From: JAVBPA01 sp031549925 | GTDB lineage: Bacteria; Bacillota; Clostridia; Oscillospirales; CAG-272 | Direction: 5' to 3' | DNA length: 64,000 bases | Assembly (NCBI GenBank): GCA_031549925.1 | Contig: JAVBPA010000030.1 | Coordinates: 1 to 64,000, forward strand | Part shown: in pieces, positions 17,699 to 27,102 of the stretch | How the letters are laid out: every line of letters begins with the position of its first letter | Numbering within the stretch: position 1 is the first letter of the stretch | The notes under the pieces: generated by a model | The model's database searches: none | What the model was told of the DNA's origin: nothing | Seen by the model: only the letters and a program-made list of their open reading frames with translations | Translations under genes and position numbers: made by a program

Positions 17699-18153
17699 TT
17701 TTTTAAAACATCACTTTCCATAATAATCGTAACAGGACCGTCATTTATAAGAGAAACTTTCATATCAGCGCCGAATATCCCGCTTTCTACTTTGTCTTCT
17801 CCGATTCTTGTTTTCATTTCTGAAATAAAATAATCATATAGCTTTTTTGCTGTCACCGGATCGGCGGCAGATAAAAAATCCGGACGGTTTCCGTGTGAGT
17901 AATCGGCGCACAATGTGAATTGAGATATTATCAGGACACTTCCCGATATATCCGTAATCGATAAATTCATTTTTCCCGCGGAATCGCTGAAAACACGTAA
18001 TTTTACGACCTTTTCAGCTAAAGCGCGGGCATCGCATAAATCATCTCCGGAAAACACTCCCAATAATATTACATATCCGTAACCGCATTTTCCCGTTATT
18101 ATTCCGTTTATTTCCACATTCGCATTTAGAACGCGTTGTAATACTACAGTCAT
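17695..18153 (-). CDS. dtd: D-aminoacyl-tRNA deacylase
   Basis: A 152-residue Dtd of normal length. The active-site motif SQFTLCADYSHGNRPDF and the closing DGPVTIIME (Gly-cisPro type motif) are both present. It hydrolyses D-amino acids from mischarged tRNA. It follows relA by 15 bases, a common pairing in Firmicutes (relA-dtd), and overlaps hemZ by 4 bases. Confidence 0.94.
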   Translation of the reverse strand: MTVVLQRVLNANVEINGIITGKCGYGYVILLGVFSGDDLCDARALAEKVVKLRVFSDSAGKMNLSITDISGSVLIISQFTLCADYSHGNRPDFLSAADPVTAKKLYDYFISEMKTRIGEDKVESGIFGADMKVSLINDGPVTIIMESDVLKK

Positions 18154-18168
18154 ATAAACACCGTATTT

Positions 18169-20367
18169 TTATGAATAACCGCGTTCCACATTAATGATAC
18201 TTTGTATCTGACGCAGTCTTGATATAATAGATTTTAAGTGATCCGAGCTGCGGCAGCTAATCACAAGATTTAATATTATTTCGCCCTCGCCGCGTTTTTG
18301 TGTATTTATCTGGTGAATTGAAACATGCATATCAGCAAGTGTTGACGATATATCGGCAATCAGGGTAATCCTGTTTTCGGCTATAACGGCAAGAAGTGCT
18401 TCAAACAAATTATCAGGAGCAGTGTTATCAGGTAATGCCCATCTGGCAGTTACCCACCTGTCCTTGTATTCCGCTTTTTCAATTCCGTTTTTAACATTGG
18501 GACAATCAGTTTTATGAACAGAAATTCCATATCCCTTTGTTATAAATCCAATTATTCCGTCTCCGGGAACAGGATTGCAGCAATGTGCGAATTTTACGGC
18601 ACAGCTGTCAACATCATCGTCTATTATAATTCCGGATTGATTTTTTCTTTGTTTCGGAGGGGTAATAATATTGATTTCCGTTTTAAAATCAGGTTCCGTT
18701 TTAACAATTCTGTCAAATTCATCACGCAGTTTTGCGGATAGTTTTGTTATTGTGATACCGCCGTAACCCAATGTATTATACAAATCGTCGATATTTTGTA
18801 TTCCAAACCGAAAAGCCACATTTTTTAATATTTCGTCACGTTGATTTTCCGTGTATGATCTTCCGATTTTTTTCAGTTCATGATCAATTTCCGAACGTCC
18901 TACAGCGATATTTTCTGTTCGTTTTTCTTTCTTGAACCATTGTCGGATTTTATTTCTGGCAGCTCCTGTTTTTACAATTTTCAGCCAGTCCCGGCTAGGA
19001 CCCTTTATTTGGGAAGAAGATGTCAGTATTTCGACTATTTCTCCGGTTTGAGGTATTTTATCTATGGGCACTATCATTCCATTGATTTTTGCGCCGACCA
19101 TTTTATTGCCGATTTCGGAATGGATGGCATAAGCAAAATCAATAACAGTAGAACCCTGCGGCAAAGCTATAACATCGCCTTTAGGAGTAAATATAAAAGT
19201 TTCATCGTGGAATATATCTGTTTTTAAAGCTTGTAAAAACTCCTCCGGATCACGGGTATCATCTTCTGTTTCAATGAGTTTTGCCACCCATTCGAGTTTT
19301 TTATCTATTTCTTCCTTTGATTTATCTCCGGATTTATATTTCCAGTGAGCGGCTACCCCGTATTCCGCTATTTGATGCATTTCCCAAGTTCTGATTTGCA
19401 CCTCAAAAGGAACTCCGTCCCGTCCTATAACAGTTGTATGAATGGAACTGTACAGGTTGGGTTTAGGAGTTGATATATAATCTTTAAAACGGCCGGGAAT
19501 AGAATTGAACATATCATGTATTATACCTAATACAGTATAACATTCAAGCTCGGTTTTTACCAATACGCGTATCGCATAAAAATCATATATTTCATCAAAG
19601 GATTTGTTTTGTTCATACATCTTGCGGTAAATACTGTAAACCGTTTTGACTCTTCCTTCGAGTTGGAATTCCAAACCCGCATCTGTCAATTTATCGGAAA
19701 TTAATTGTCTTGCGTTTTCGATAAAACCGCGGTTTAATCCGTATTTCCGGTCGATGTCGCTGTATACTTCATTATATCCTATCGGATCGAGATAAGAAAG
19801 CGCAAGATTTTCGAGATCCTGTTTTATGCGCTGCATACCGAGACGGTGCGCAAGCGGAGCATAAACCTGCATTGTTTCAAGAGCGGTAATTCTTCTTTTA
19901 TTTTCAGGTTTTGCGTCGAGTGTACGCATGTTGTGGAGACGATCGCATAATTTTATAAAAATAACTCTTATATCGCGTGACATAGCGAGGAACATTTTAC
20001 GGAGATTTTCCATATGTTCCTCTTCTTTATCTTCAAAAGGTATACGAACGAGTTTTGTAAGACCGTCTACTAAAAGCGCGACATCCGGTCCGAATTCTTC
20101 TTTTATTTTATCAAGATCAACCTTGGTTCCGCAATCTTCAATTGTATCGTGAAGAAGAGCGGCGCATATTGAATCGGTATCAAGTTCCAAACCGGCTACA
20201 ATTTCGGCTACGGCAATCGGATGCGATATATATTCATCTCCGCCTGCGCGGTATTGCCCTTCATGCAGCAATTTTGCGTATTCATATGCTTTATTTATTT
20301 TTGTAATATCGTAATTCTTACCGGTTGCGATCAATATGGCAATCAGTTTATCAATTTCATTATTCAT
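18169..20367 (-). CDS. relA: Bifunctional (p)ppGpp synthetase/hydrolase
   Basis: A 732-residue long RelA/SpoT homologue. An N-terminal HD hydrolase domain has ALLHDTIEDCG at about residue 70; the synthetase domain includes RFKDYISTPK and NLYSSIHT; a TGS domain follows (FIFTPKGDVIALP), then a Cys-rich region and a C-terminal ACT domain. Both catalytic domains look intact, so it should make and degrade the alarmone. It overlaps the end of recJ by 8 bases. The recJ-relA-dtd order is conserved in Clostridia. Confidence 0.95.
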   Translation of the reverse strand: MNNEIDKLIAILIATGKNYDITKINKAYEYAKLLHEGQYRAGGDEYISHPIAVAEIVAGLELDTDSICAALLHDTIEDCGTKVDLDKIKEEFGPDVALLVDGLTKLVRIPFEDKEEEHMENLRKMFLAMSRDIRVIFIKLCDRLHNMRTLDAKPENKRRITALETMQVYAPLAHRLGMQRIKQDLENLALSYLDPIGYNEVYSDIDRKYGLNRGFIENARQLISDKLTDAGLEFQLEGRVKTVYSIYRKMYEQNKSFDEIYDFYAIRVLVKTELECYTVLGIIHDMFNSIPGRFKDYISTPKPNLYSSIHTTVIGRDGVPFEVQIRTWEMHQIAEYGVAAHWKYKSGDKSKEEIDKKLEWVAKLIETEDDTRDPEEFLQALKTDIFHDETFIFTPKGDVIALPQGSTVIDFAYAIHSEIGNKMVGAKINGMIVPIDKIPQTGEIVEILTSSSQIKGPSRDWLKIVKTGAARNKIRQWFKKEKRTENIAVGRSEIDHELKKIGRSYTENQRDEILKNVAFRFGIQNIDDLYNTLGYGGITITKLSAKLRDEFDRIVKTEPDFKTEINIITPPKQRKNQSGIIIDDDVDSCAVKFAHCCNPVPGDGIIGFITKGYGISVHKTDCPNVKNGIEKAEYKDRWVTARWALPDNTAPDNLFEALLAVIAENRITLIADISSTLADMHVSIHQINTQKRGEGEIILNLVISCRSSDHLKSIISRLRQIQSIINVERGYS

Positions 20368-22525
20368 TGTTGTTACTTAAAGTCAGCATTTTGTAAATAG
20401 ATGATTTTTCCAGTATAACTTTATCGTTTAAAACGTTGATTTTTATTTTATATAAATCTTCAGATATTTCCTGAGCTTCAATTAATCCGGTTTCCACAAA
20501 AATATCGATAATAAAACGGGTTTTTATATACCCGATATCTTGTTTCGAACAATTTTTTGCAATAGAGTTGATATTATGAATATCAAATCCCCGTTTGTTT
20601 TCCTGCTTTATATATAAATATAAATCTGAAAAATCGGATCGGACCGGAATTAGTTCGGGAGCAATCGGAACAACACAATTTTTTACATCATAATAGTTTC
20701 TTTTGTTTTCTAAATACATTTCATATTGAGTATCGCATAAACGTATATCAATTACAATTAATTGTATGGAGCGAACATATTGATAATTGTTTATATCTAA
20801 ATTAAAAGAAACGTCAACATAATCTCCGGGGAATATGTTTAAATAAGGAGGTGTTATACCGAAACAAACAGCGTCTACGTTAGTTTTTCCTGTTGAGAAG
20901 ATAATTTTTGTATGCCGGTTACATCCTATAGGACGAATTTCTGAAACTAAAACATTATACAAAGCAAAAACAGGAGTGGGATTTGATACTCCGAAAGGCT
21001 CCAGTTTTAATAATTCTTCAGCTTGATTTATGTTTAAATCCGAGGGATTAAAAACCGCGTCAATCGGAACAATCGGAGTCAGTGCTTCATTTGTTAAATG
21101 GGAAGCCGCGTATTCATTCATGGTGCGTTTAAATTCTTCCACTTTGCTTCGGCTGATTGATAAACCTGCGGCAAGTTCATGCCCTCCGAATTTTTGCAAT
21201 AGCTCGGAACAGGAAGACAATGCTTCTACCAAATTCAATCCCTTGATAGACCTTCCCGACCCTTTTCCTATATCGTCGGAAGAAACAGAATCAACAGCAG
21301 AATTTTCAAAAGAAATTAAAATTGCGGGAAGATTATAACGTTCCGTTATACGCGAAGCTACGATTCCGATAACTCCGTGGTGCCAGGTGTCGCAGGTTAA
21401 TATAATAATTTTATCATTTTTAAAATCAAATTCCGATTCAATCATTTGGTATGCTTCTTCGATTGTTTTGGTTTCTTCTGTCTGACGCAATCGGTTTGTT
21501 TCGCATAAATCGGCAGCTATAGGAAAAGCGCTTTCTATATCATCAGACAAAAACAATTCAACAGCACGGGAGGCGTTTGTCAGCCTTCCCGCGGCATTTA
21601 TTCTAGGAGCAATGATGAATCCTACAAAAGATGTATTTATTTTCGGAGTTTTCTGCTTTTTTATATTTATTTCATCTTTCGGATGGACAGTTTCAATCAA
21701 CGCTTTTATTCCGGGACGCATATTTTTTTCTATATTTTCAAGTCCTATAGTAACAAAAAGCCGGTTTTCATCAGTTAATGACATAACATCGGCGATAGTT
21801 CCTATAGCGACAAGATCGGAATATTTTTTACACAAATCAAATAGATGATTTTCTTCATAACCGTATAAAAAATATTCAACAGCGCATACAGTTTTAAAAA
21901 CCACTCCGACTCCCGCCAGTTCTCTAAAAGGATAATCGCTGTCCGGACGCCGGCAGTTAACAACGGCTACGGCTTCGGGAAGTTTTCCGTGACATTCGTG
22001 ATGATCGGTTATAACGATATCGATACCTAATTTTTTAGCATATTCTGTTTCTTCAAAAGCGGTTATTCCGCAATCAACCGTTATAATTAATTTTACATTT
22101 TCTCCCGCAAGATAATCGACTGCTGATATATTTACTCCGTAACCTTCTCCGGTACGGCAGGGTATATAATAAATGCAATTCGCATTATGTTCTTTTAAAT
22201 AGAGATATAATATACTTACAGCAGTAACGCCGTCGACGTCATAATCGCCGTATATTGCAATTTTTTCTCCCTCTTTTATTGCTCCGCATATTCTTTCAAC
22301 GGCTTTATCCATATCGCGCATCAGAAACGGATCGTACATCAATAAATTATTTCGGTCTAAAAATGCTTTAGCCGAAGACGGAGTTTTCATTCCGCGATTA
22401 TATAATAATTGAGCTGTTATAATACTTATCGATAAAGAATCGGCGATTTCATCAATTATCTTTTTATCTTCATCTGTAACGGGTTTTATTTCCCATTTAC
22501 TGCGTATATTAGTTATTCGCCTCAT
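20360..22525 (-). CDS. recJ: Single-stranded-DNA-specific exonuclease RecJ
   Basis: A 721-residue RecJ. DHH-family motifs appear as YGDYDVDG, TVDCG and TDHHEC; the DHHA1 segment is GKGSGRSIKG, and an OB-fold plus a C-terminal extension of about 150 residues follow, as in Firmicutes RecJ. It degrades single-stranded DNA 5' to 3' in repair and recombination. Its start lies 17 bases inside the end of the RseC-like gene. Confidence 0.94.
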   Translation of the reverse strand: MRRITNIRSKWEIKPVTDEDKKIIDEIADSLSISIITAQLLYNRGMKTPSSAKAFLDRNNLLMYDPFLMRDMDKAVERICGAIKEGEKIAIYGDYDVDGVTAVSILYLYLKEHNANCIYYIPCRTGEGYGVNISAVDYLAGENVKLIITVDCGITAFEETEYAKKLGIDIVITDHHECHGKLPEAVAVVNCRRPDSDYPFRELAGVGVVFKTVCAVEYFLYGYEENHLFDLCKKYSDLVAIGTIADVMSLTDENRLFVTIGLENIEKNMRPGIKALIETVHPKDEINIKKQKTPKINTSFVGFIIAPRINAAGRLTNASRAVELFLSDDIESAFPIAADLCETNRLRQTEETKTIEEAYQMIESEFDFKNDKIIILTCDTWHHGVIGIVASRITERYNLPAILISFENSAVDSVSSDDIGKGSGRSIKGLNLVEALSSCSELLQKFGGHELAAGLSISRSKVEEFKRTMNEYAASHLTNEALTPIVPIDAVFNPSDLNINQAEELLKLEPFGVSNPTPVFALYNVLVSEIRPIGCNRHTKIIFSTGKTNVDAVCFGITPPYLNIFPGDYVDVSFNLDINNYQYVRSIQLIVIDIRLCDTQYEMYLENKRNYYDVKNCVVPIAPELIPVRSDFSDLYLYIKQENKRGFDIHNINSIAKNCSKQDIGYIKTRFIIDIFVETGLIEAQEISEDLYKIKINVLNDKVILEKSSIYKMLTLSNNNE

Positions 22526-22967
22526 TTTGGATTTCTTCCTTATCTATATCTATTTCACTTGATGCCGATATTATTTCGGTTATTATAACGCCCTCATTTT
22601 TTTGAGCATTTCTGTTCATTATATAACATGATACGAAAAAAAACAATAAAAATATTCCAACGACCGTAAAATTCAAATAAATATCAGCGATATTAAATTT
22701 TTCCAAGACAGCATAACCGATAAAAGCAGAAATTATAGGAAAAACAAATATCATTGCGGCATAAAGCAATATATTTTGATCGGGACTTTCAATTGATACG
22801 ATATCTCCCTCTTCCGCACCGACATTGTTTACAGCTTCGGTTTGTATGTTTTTTTTGCAAAGCACACAACTTTCGGTTAATGTACATTTATCACAGCCGG
22901 AAGTACGCATAACACTTATTACGGTTGATAAATGATCAGCTTTTATAACAGTCGCTTTTTGAAGCAT
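22509..22967 (-). CDS. RseC/MucC (SoxR-reducing) family membrane protein
   Basis: A 152-residue protein with a Cys cluster (CDKCTLTESCVLC at about residues 20-32), a short beta-barrel-like region and two membrane segments around 68-88 and 96-116. This is the RseC/MucC pattern. In Clostridia such genes often accompany electron-transport genes; here it lies between ybbR and recJ, so its role is unclear. The acidic C-terminal tail overlaps recJ by 17 bases. Confidence 0.8.
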   Translation of the reverse strand: MLQKATVIKADHLSTVISVMRTSGCDKCTLTESCVLCKKNIQTEAVNNVGAEEGDIVSIESPDQNILLYAAMIFVFPIISAFIGYAVLEKFNIADIYLNFTVVGIFLLFFFVSCYIMNRNAQKNEGVIITEIISASSEIDIDKEEIQNEANN

Positions 22968-22993
22968 TATTTTTCTCCATAATATTCAAATAA

Positions 22994-24274
22994 TCATTTA
23001 ATGTTTACAGTAGCTTTGTAATCCCCTATTTCATATATTGCGGAAGTAGTCGTTCCGGTTATGGTTATTGAAACAGGAACAGATAAACTCCCGGATGAAC
23101 CGGTTATATTTCCTAAATCTATAGTTGCGATTATGTTATCCGCAGATATAAAAGGCAGCAGGGTTTCCTGTCCTCGTATTTTTAGATTTATAAAATTATC
23201 AATAAGCTCATACGAAAGCTCATTCGGATTATTAACTAAAATATCATCTATAACAATATCCTTTGTAGCCGTTCCGATGTGCTTTATCGTTATGGTGGCT
23301 GTTTCGTTTCCGTATACATTTGTTAGATTTTCCGGAATTTCAATTGATTGAGTCAATGTATCGGAAGTTATCTTTTTTTCATCAAGCTGCGCTATAGTTA
23401 TACTATTAATTCCGGTAAGATATTTTAATTCGCCCTTTAAAGTAATAGAGGGAGGATCTATCGATATCTTAACATTGGTATCATTGAAATAACCATACTT
23501 GTTTGTTACAGTAAGAGGTACTGTTTTAGTCGCTAGAAGCGGAACAGAAACTTCTACCTGGCTGTTATTCATTTTTACATAAGGATTGTTTATAACCGTA
23601 CCGGAAGAATTAACCAAAACAAGAGGAACAACTGTTCTAAGAGAAGAAGTAACGTTTCCGAGTTCAAGTTCTGCCACAGCGGAATTTATTTCTTCCAGAA
23701 TGGCACTCGGTCCTGTTATTTTAACTTCGTTTATGTTTGTTACAGGGTCGCCCAAAACATATTCTTTGCTTATAATAAACGATTTAAATTTTACTTCAAT
23801 CGGAACAGAAACAGTAGTTGTGTTATCAATGTATACTGTAACGGTATTTGAAGTTTTTGAAAGGAGATTTATTCCTGAAGGCACATTAACTTCGATGTCC
23901 AGAGAATAACGGTCAGCCTCGTTTATTCCTTCAACATCTACATAAGCTTCAATGTTTTCCGCAGTTAATTTATCAAGATCGCTTTTTTTTCCTTGCAGTA
24001 CCAAATCAATAGTTGTATCATAACCGCTCAGTATTGAAAGGGAAATTTTATCTTCGTTAATTATCGCAACCGGAACTTGAGATATTGTACGTGTTGAAGT
24101 CGGGCTGTCAATAGCCATTGCGTAGAACCATAAAATAAAAGCCAGCAGCACGGCTGATACTTTCATTAACACATCAATCGGTTTACTTGTTTTTATTGAA
24201 TAAGAAACGTCCGGATCAACATTTGATGTATTGTTGATTTCCCTTAAATCTTCTTTTGTCGATTTATTTTTCAT
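22994..24274 (-). CDS. cdaR: YbbR-domain protein, regulator of CdaA (CdaR)
   Basis: A 426-residue protein with one N-terminal membrane helix at about 38-55 and a large extracellular part made of repeated YbbR domains (recurring SV.VPI-type strands and V.ITGP motifs). CdaR/YbbR binds CdaA and modulates c-di-AMP synthesis in Bacillus and Listeria. It starts 6 bases after cdaA, the conserved pair; glmM, the usual third gene, is not adjacent. Confidence 0.9.
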   Translation of the reverse strand: MKNKSTKEDLREINNTSNVDPDVSYSIKTSKPIDVLMKVSAVLLAFILWFYAMAIDSPTSTRTISQVPVAIINEDKISLSILSGYDTTIDLVLQGKKSDLDKLTAENIEAYVDVEGINEADRYSLDIEVNVPSGINLLSKTSNTVTVYIDNTTTVSVPIEVKFKSFIISKEYVLGDPVTNINEVKITGPSAILEEINSAVAELELGNVTSSLRTVVPLVLVNSSGTVINNPYVKMNNSQVEVSVPLLATKTVPLTVTNKYGYFNDTNVKISIDPPSITLKGELKYLTGINSITIAQLDEKKITSDTLTQSIEIPENLTNVYGNETATITIKHIGTATKDIVIDDILVNNPNELSYELIDNFINLKIRGQETLLPFISADNIIATIDLGNITGSSGSLSVPVSITITGTTTSAIYEIGDYKATVNIK

Positions 24275-24280
24275 ATAAAA

Positions 24281-25186
24281 TTAATTACCTCCGCCAGCGT
24301 TATCGTCTCTGTGAGATGATTTTCCCGCGGATTTTTTTATAAAAACGCGTTTAACAGTTCTTTTAATATCGGCATCGGAAATAAGAATACTGTCAAGTTC
24401 ACGGTGAAGGGATAAATAATCGTAGTTTCTGTGAAGATTCCCCTCATGAGCGACAGAAATAATTCCGGTTTCTTCCGAAACAATTAATATAATAGCATCG
24501 CTCACTTCGCTCATTCCGATTCCCGCTCTGTGGCGCGTACCCAAATCTTTAATAATATCTCCGTTTTCCGATAGAGGTAAAAAACAACCCGCGGCATAAA
24601 TACGGGATCCTCTTATTATAACAGCGCCGTCATGGAGAGGAGCTTTGTTAAAAAAGATATTTTTAAGAAGAAACGGAGATATGTCGGCATTAATCAACAC
24701 TCCGCTTTTTATAAATTCACCGAGCTTGGTTGAACGTTCAATTACAATCAACGCACCGGTTTTATCATGTGACAAATCAAAAACCGCTTCGCATAAATCG
24801 TTTATCATCGTATTTATCGCGGCAGTATCCTTTTGTTCGGCAATATTCCGCAAATTACGCAGCGGTTCACCGCCCATTTTTTCAAGAGCGGCGCGGATTT
24901 CCGTTTGAAATACTACAACCAAAGCTAACATTCCAACCTGAAAAACGTTTTGCATAATAAATTGGACTGCCATTAAATTTAATATTTGCCCTAAAAATTG
25001 AAACGATATCAAAAGGACAACGCCGATGGCAAGCTTTCCCGCGCGTCTGTCACGGATGAATTTAATAAGATAATATATTACTATAGAAACAATGAGAATA
25101 TCAAGTATATCTTTTATTTTTATGGCAGAAATCTGCGATATAAAATATTCCCATATCCAATTAAGACTTTGAACAAACGAAGCCAA
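24281..25186 (-). CDS. cdaA: Diadenylate cyclase CdaA
   Basis: A 301-residue membrane c-di-AMP synthase. Three membrane segments occupy about residues 27-92; the DAC domain follows with the DGA motif at 186-188 and RHR at 218-220, both intact. It condenses two ATP into c-di-AMP, controlling osmolyte and cell-wall homeostasis. The start is a TTG at 25186 with GGAGG just upstream; no ATG is available in the right place. It begins the long minus-strand series. Confidence 0.94.
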   Translation of the reverse strand: MASFVQSLNWIWEYFISQISAIKIKDILDILIVSIVIYYLIKFIRDRRAGKLAIGVVLLISFQFLGQILNLMAVQFIMQNVFQVGMLALVVVFQTEIRAALEKMGGEPLRNLRNIAEQKDTAAINTMINDLCEAVFDLSHDKTGALIVIERSTKLGEFIKSGVLINADISPFLLKNIFFNKAPLHDGAVIIRGSRIYAAGCFLPLSENGDIIKDLGTRHRAGIGMSEVSDAIILIVSEETGIISVAHEGNLHRNYDYLSLHRELDSILISDADIKRTVKRVFIKKSAGKSSHRDDNAGGGN

Positions 25187-25289
25187 TTCCGCCTCCGCAT
25201 TGTGAAATCAAATATAAAATCAAAAATTAATAAATATTATAATATACTAAAATAATATTAATACATTACAATACATCGTTATTTTAAAT

Positions 25290-25319
25290 ATAATACCATA
25301 AATATCATTGCAATGTAAA
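25290..25319 (-). promoter_or_regulatory. Possible promoter of the cdaA operon
   Basis: Minus strand TTTACA (25314-25319), 18 bases, TATTAT (25290-25295), about 100 bases before cdaA. Both boxes deviate from consensus by one base, and the surrounding DNA is very AT-rich, so chance is possible. Confidence 0.35.
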
Positions 25320-25428
25320 CACAATCTTGTAAATTTTATATAATTTTTTATACATTATAAAATCTTATTACGTATTTGAAAATTTTTATCGTAAATCAAT
25401 AAAAACTATTTTCTTTTTTATAAAATTG

Positions 25429-25437
25429 TGATATAAT
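25429..25437 (+). promoter_or_regulatory. Extended -10 promoter of the P-loop ATPase gene
   Basis: TGATATAAT fits an extended -10 element (TGnTATAAT). No -35 match is seen 16-18 bases upstream. The element ends only 9 bases before the ATG at 25447, so the transcript would be leaderless or nearly so. Confidence 0.45.
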
Positions 25438-25446
25438 AAGTCGATT

Positions 25447-26157
25447 ATGAAAAATATTATTATACCGTATTTTAAAAAGCCTTATTTATTTAAAAAAAAC
25501 ATTATTATAACCGGACATTTCGGCTGCGGAAAAACTAATGTAGCCGTTAACATTGCTTTTTATTTAAAAAAACTCGGATATTCGGTATCGATAGCCGATA
25601 TCGATATTGTAAATCCATATTTCAGAACGGCAGATAATCAAAAGGAATTAAACGAATGCGGAATACGCTGCGTAGTTCCGTACTTTGCAAATACTAATTT
25701 AGATGTTCCTTCGATTCCGCCCGAATTATTTTCACTTTTCGACAGCGGAAGCGATTATAATATCTTTGATATAGGCGGAGATGATTCCGGAGCGGCTGTT
25801 TTGGGAATGCTTTCAAAAAAAATAACCTCTTTTGATTATGATATGTTTTATGTTGTAAACAAATACCGCCCCCTTATCAGCGAAAGCGAAAATGCCGTTG
25901 AAATTATGCGTTCAATTGAAAAAAAAGCAAGATTTAATTGTACCGCTGTTATTAACAATTCAAATATAGGCGATGAAACAGACGAAAATATTTTTTTATC
26001 TTCGTTCAAATATGAAGAAGAAATATTAAAAAAATCAGGACTTGTGTCAGCTTTCGGAAGCTTTTGCGTCCGTTCTGACGGATCTGATAAAAAAATCGAT
26101 TTCGGAGAAGAAAAAAATATATTCTACATGAATAATATAACCAAAAAAAGATATTGA
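25447..26157 (+). CDS. ParA/MinD-like P-loop ATPase associated with 2-oxoacid oxidoreductase genes
   Basis: A 236-residue nucleotide-binding protein. Walker A is GHFGCGKTN at about residues 22-30, in the SIMIBI-like form with an early lysine missing; ADIDIVNPYFRT and FDIGGDDSG correspond to the switch regions. The fold suggests a MinD/Mrp-type ATPase. It precedes the korD ferredoxin gene by about 55 bases, so it may serve that oxidoreductase, for example in maturation; that is inference. No ribosome binding site precedes the ATG. Confidence 0.72.
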   Translation: MKNIIIPYFKKPYLFKKNIIITGHFGCGKTNVAVNIAFYLKKLGYSVSIADIDIVNPYFRTADNQKELNECGIRCVVPYFANTNLDVPSIPPELFSLFDSGSDYNIFDIGGDDSGAAVLGMLSKKITSFDYDMFYVVNKYRPLISESENAVEIMRSIEKKARFNCTAVINNSNIGDETDENIFLSSFKYEEEILKKSGLVSAFGSFCVRSDGSDKKIDFGEEKNIFYMNNITKKRY

Positions 26158-26211
26158 TATTAATTAACATTAAAAGTTGTCATAATTATTTAATAGTTGG
26201 AGGAAAATATA

Positions 26212-26439
26212 GTGAACAGGATTACATTTAACAGCGAACTTTGTAAGGGATGCGGTTTATGTGTTAATTTTTGCCCTAAAAAGATAGTTGAATTATCACA
26301 AAATAAATTTAATAAAAAAGGATACCATCCGGCAGTTTTAATTGAGGGCGGACAGGAAAAATGTATTGCCTGCGCTATATGTGCCACAATGTGCCCGGAT
26401 ACTGTGATTACAGTTGAAAAAGAAATCGCGGATAAATAA
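26212..26439 (+). CDS. korD: 2-oxoacid:ferredoxin oxidoreductase delta subunit (2[4Fe-4S] ferredoxin)
   Basis: A 75-residue ferredoxin-like subunit with two cluster motifs, CKGCGLCVNFCP and CIACAICATMCP, giving eight cysteines for two [4Fe-4S] clusters. GGAGG at 26199-26203 is 8 bases before a GTG at 26212, so the start is there and not at the TTG at 26197, which overlaps the ribosome binding site. It carries electrons from the TPP subunits to external ferredoxin and begins the korDABC cluster. Confidence 0.9.
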   Translation: MNRITFNSELCKGCGLCVNFCPKKIVELSQNKFNKKGYHPAVLIEGGQEKCIACAICATMCPDTVITVEKEIADK

Positions 26440-26556
26440 AATAATAAATTACAGCGCTGAGTTGTAATAACAGATATTTGATGATATATTTGGTAAAATT
26501 CCGGATAAAAATCCGGTAAAAAACAGTTTTAAATCAATGATCGGAGATATAAAAAT

Positions 26557-27102
26557 ATGTCAAAAGTTTTAATGAAGGGCAATGAAGCGGTTGCCGAAGC
26601 TGCTATAAGATCCGGATGCCGACATTATTTCGGTTATCCTATAACCCCGCAAACTGAAATTGCGGAATATATGGCGAAAAGAATGCCTAAAGTCGGAGGA
26701 GTTTGCCTTCAGGCGGAAAGCGAAATAGCCGCTATTAATATGGTTCTCGGGGCTTCTGCTTCGGGTGTTCGTGCTATGACATCTTCATCTTCTCCCGGAA
26801 TCAGCTTAAAAAGCGAAGGGATTAGCTATATGGTCGGCTGTGATCTTCCTTGTGTTATATTGAATATACAACGCGGGGGCCCGGGACTCGGAGGAATACA
26901 ACCCGCTCAGTCAGATTATTACCAAGCCACAAAGGCTATGGGGCACGGAGATTTGCATTTGATAGTATTGGCTCCGGCTACAATACAGGAAATGGCAACG
27001 CTTACTTCTCTCGCGTTCGATTTAGGGGATAAATACCGTGTACCCGCTATGATATTATCGGACGGTGCTCTCGGTCAAATGATTGAGCCTATAGATATTT
27101 AA
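26557..27102 (+). CDS. korA: 2-oxoacid:ferredoxin oxidoreductase alpha subunit, N-terminal part before an in-frame TAA
   Basis: The 181 residues match the N-terminal half of KorA/VorB: GYPITPQTEIAEYM, QAESEIAAINMVLGA, SSSSPGISLKSEG and QRGGPGLGG are all intact. GGAG stands 10 bases before the ATG. The frame ends at TAA (27100-27102) just after GQMIEPIDI, but the same frame continues with well-conserved KorA sequence to 27612; without this codon the protein would have the normal length of about 350. It is therefore an interrupted gene, a recoded gene, or a sequence error. Alone it would lack the C-terminal domain. Confidence 0.85.
   Translation: MSKVLMKGNEAVAEAAIRSGCRHYFGYPITPQTEIAEYMAKRMPKVGGVCLQAESEIAAINMVLGASASGVRAMTSSSSPGISLKSEGISYMVGCDLPCVILNIQRGGPGLGGIQPAQSDYYQATKAMGHGDLHLIVLAPATIQEMATLTSLAFDLGDKYRVPAMILSDGALGQMIEPIDI

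Noticed and set aside
18514..20152. Open frames on the plus strand opposite relA (18514-18741, 18880-19227, 19928-20152)
   Set aside because: They are antisense to a well-conserved gene, have no ribosome binding sites and show low-complexity composition.
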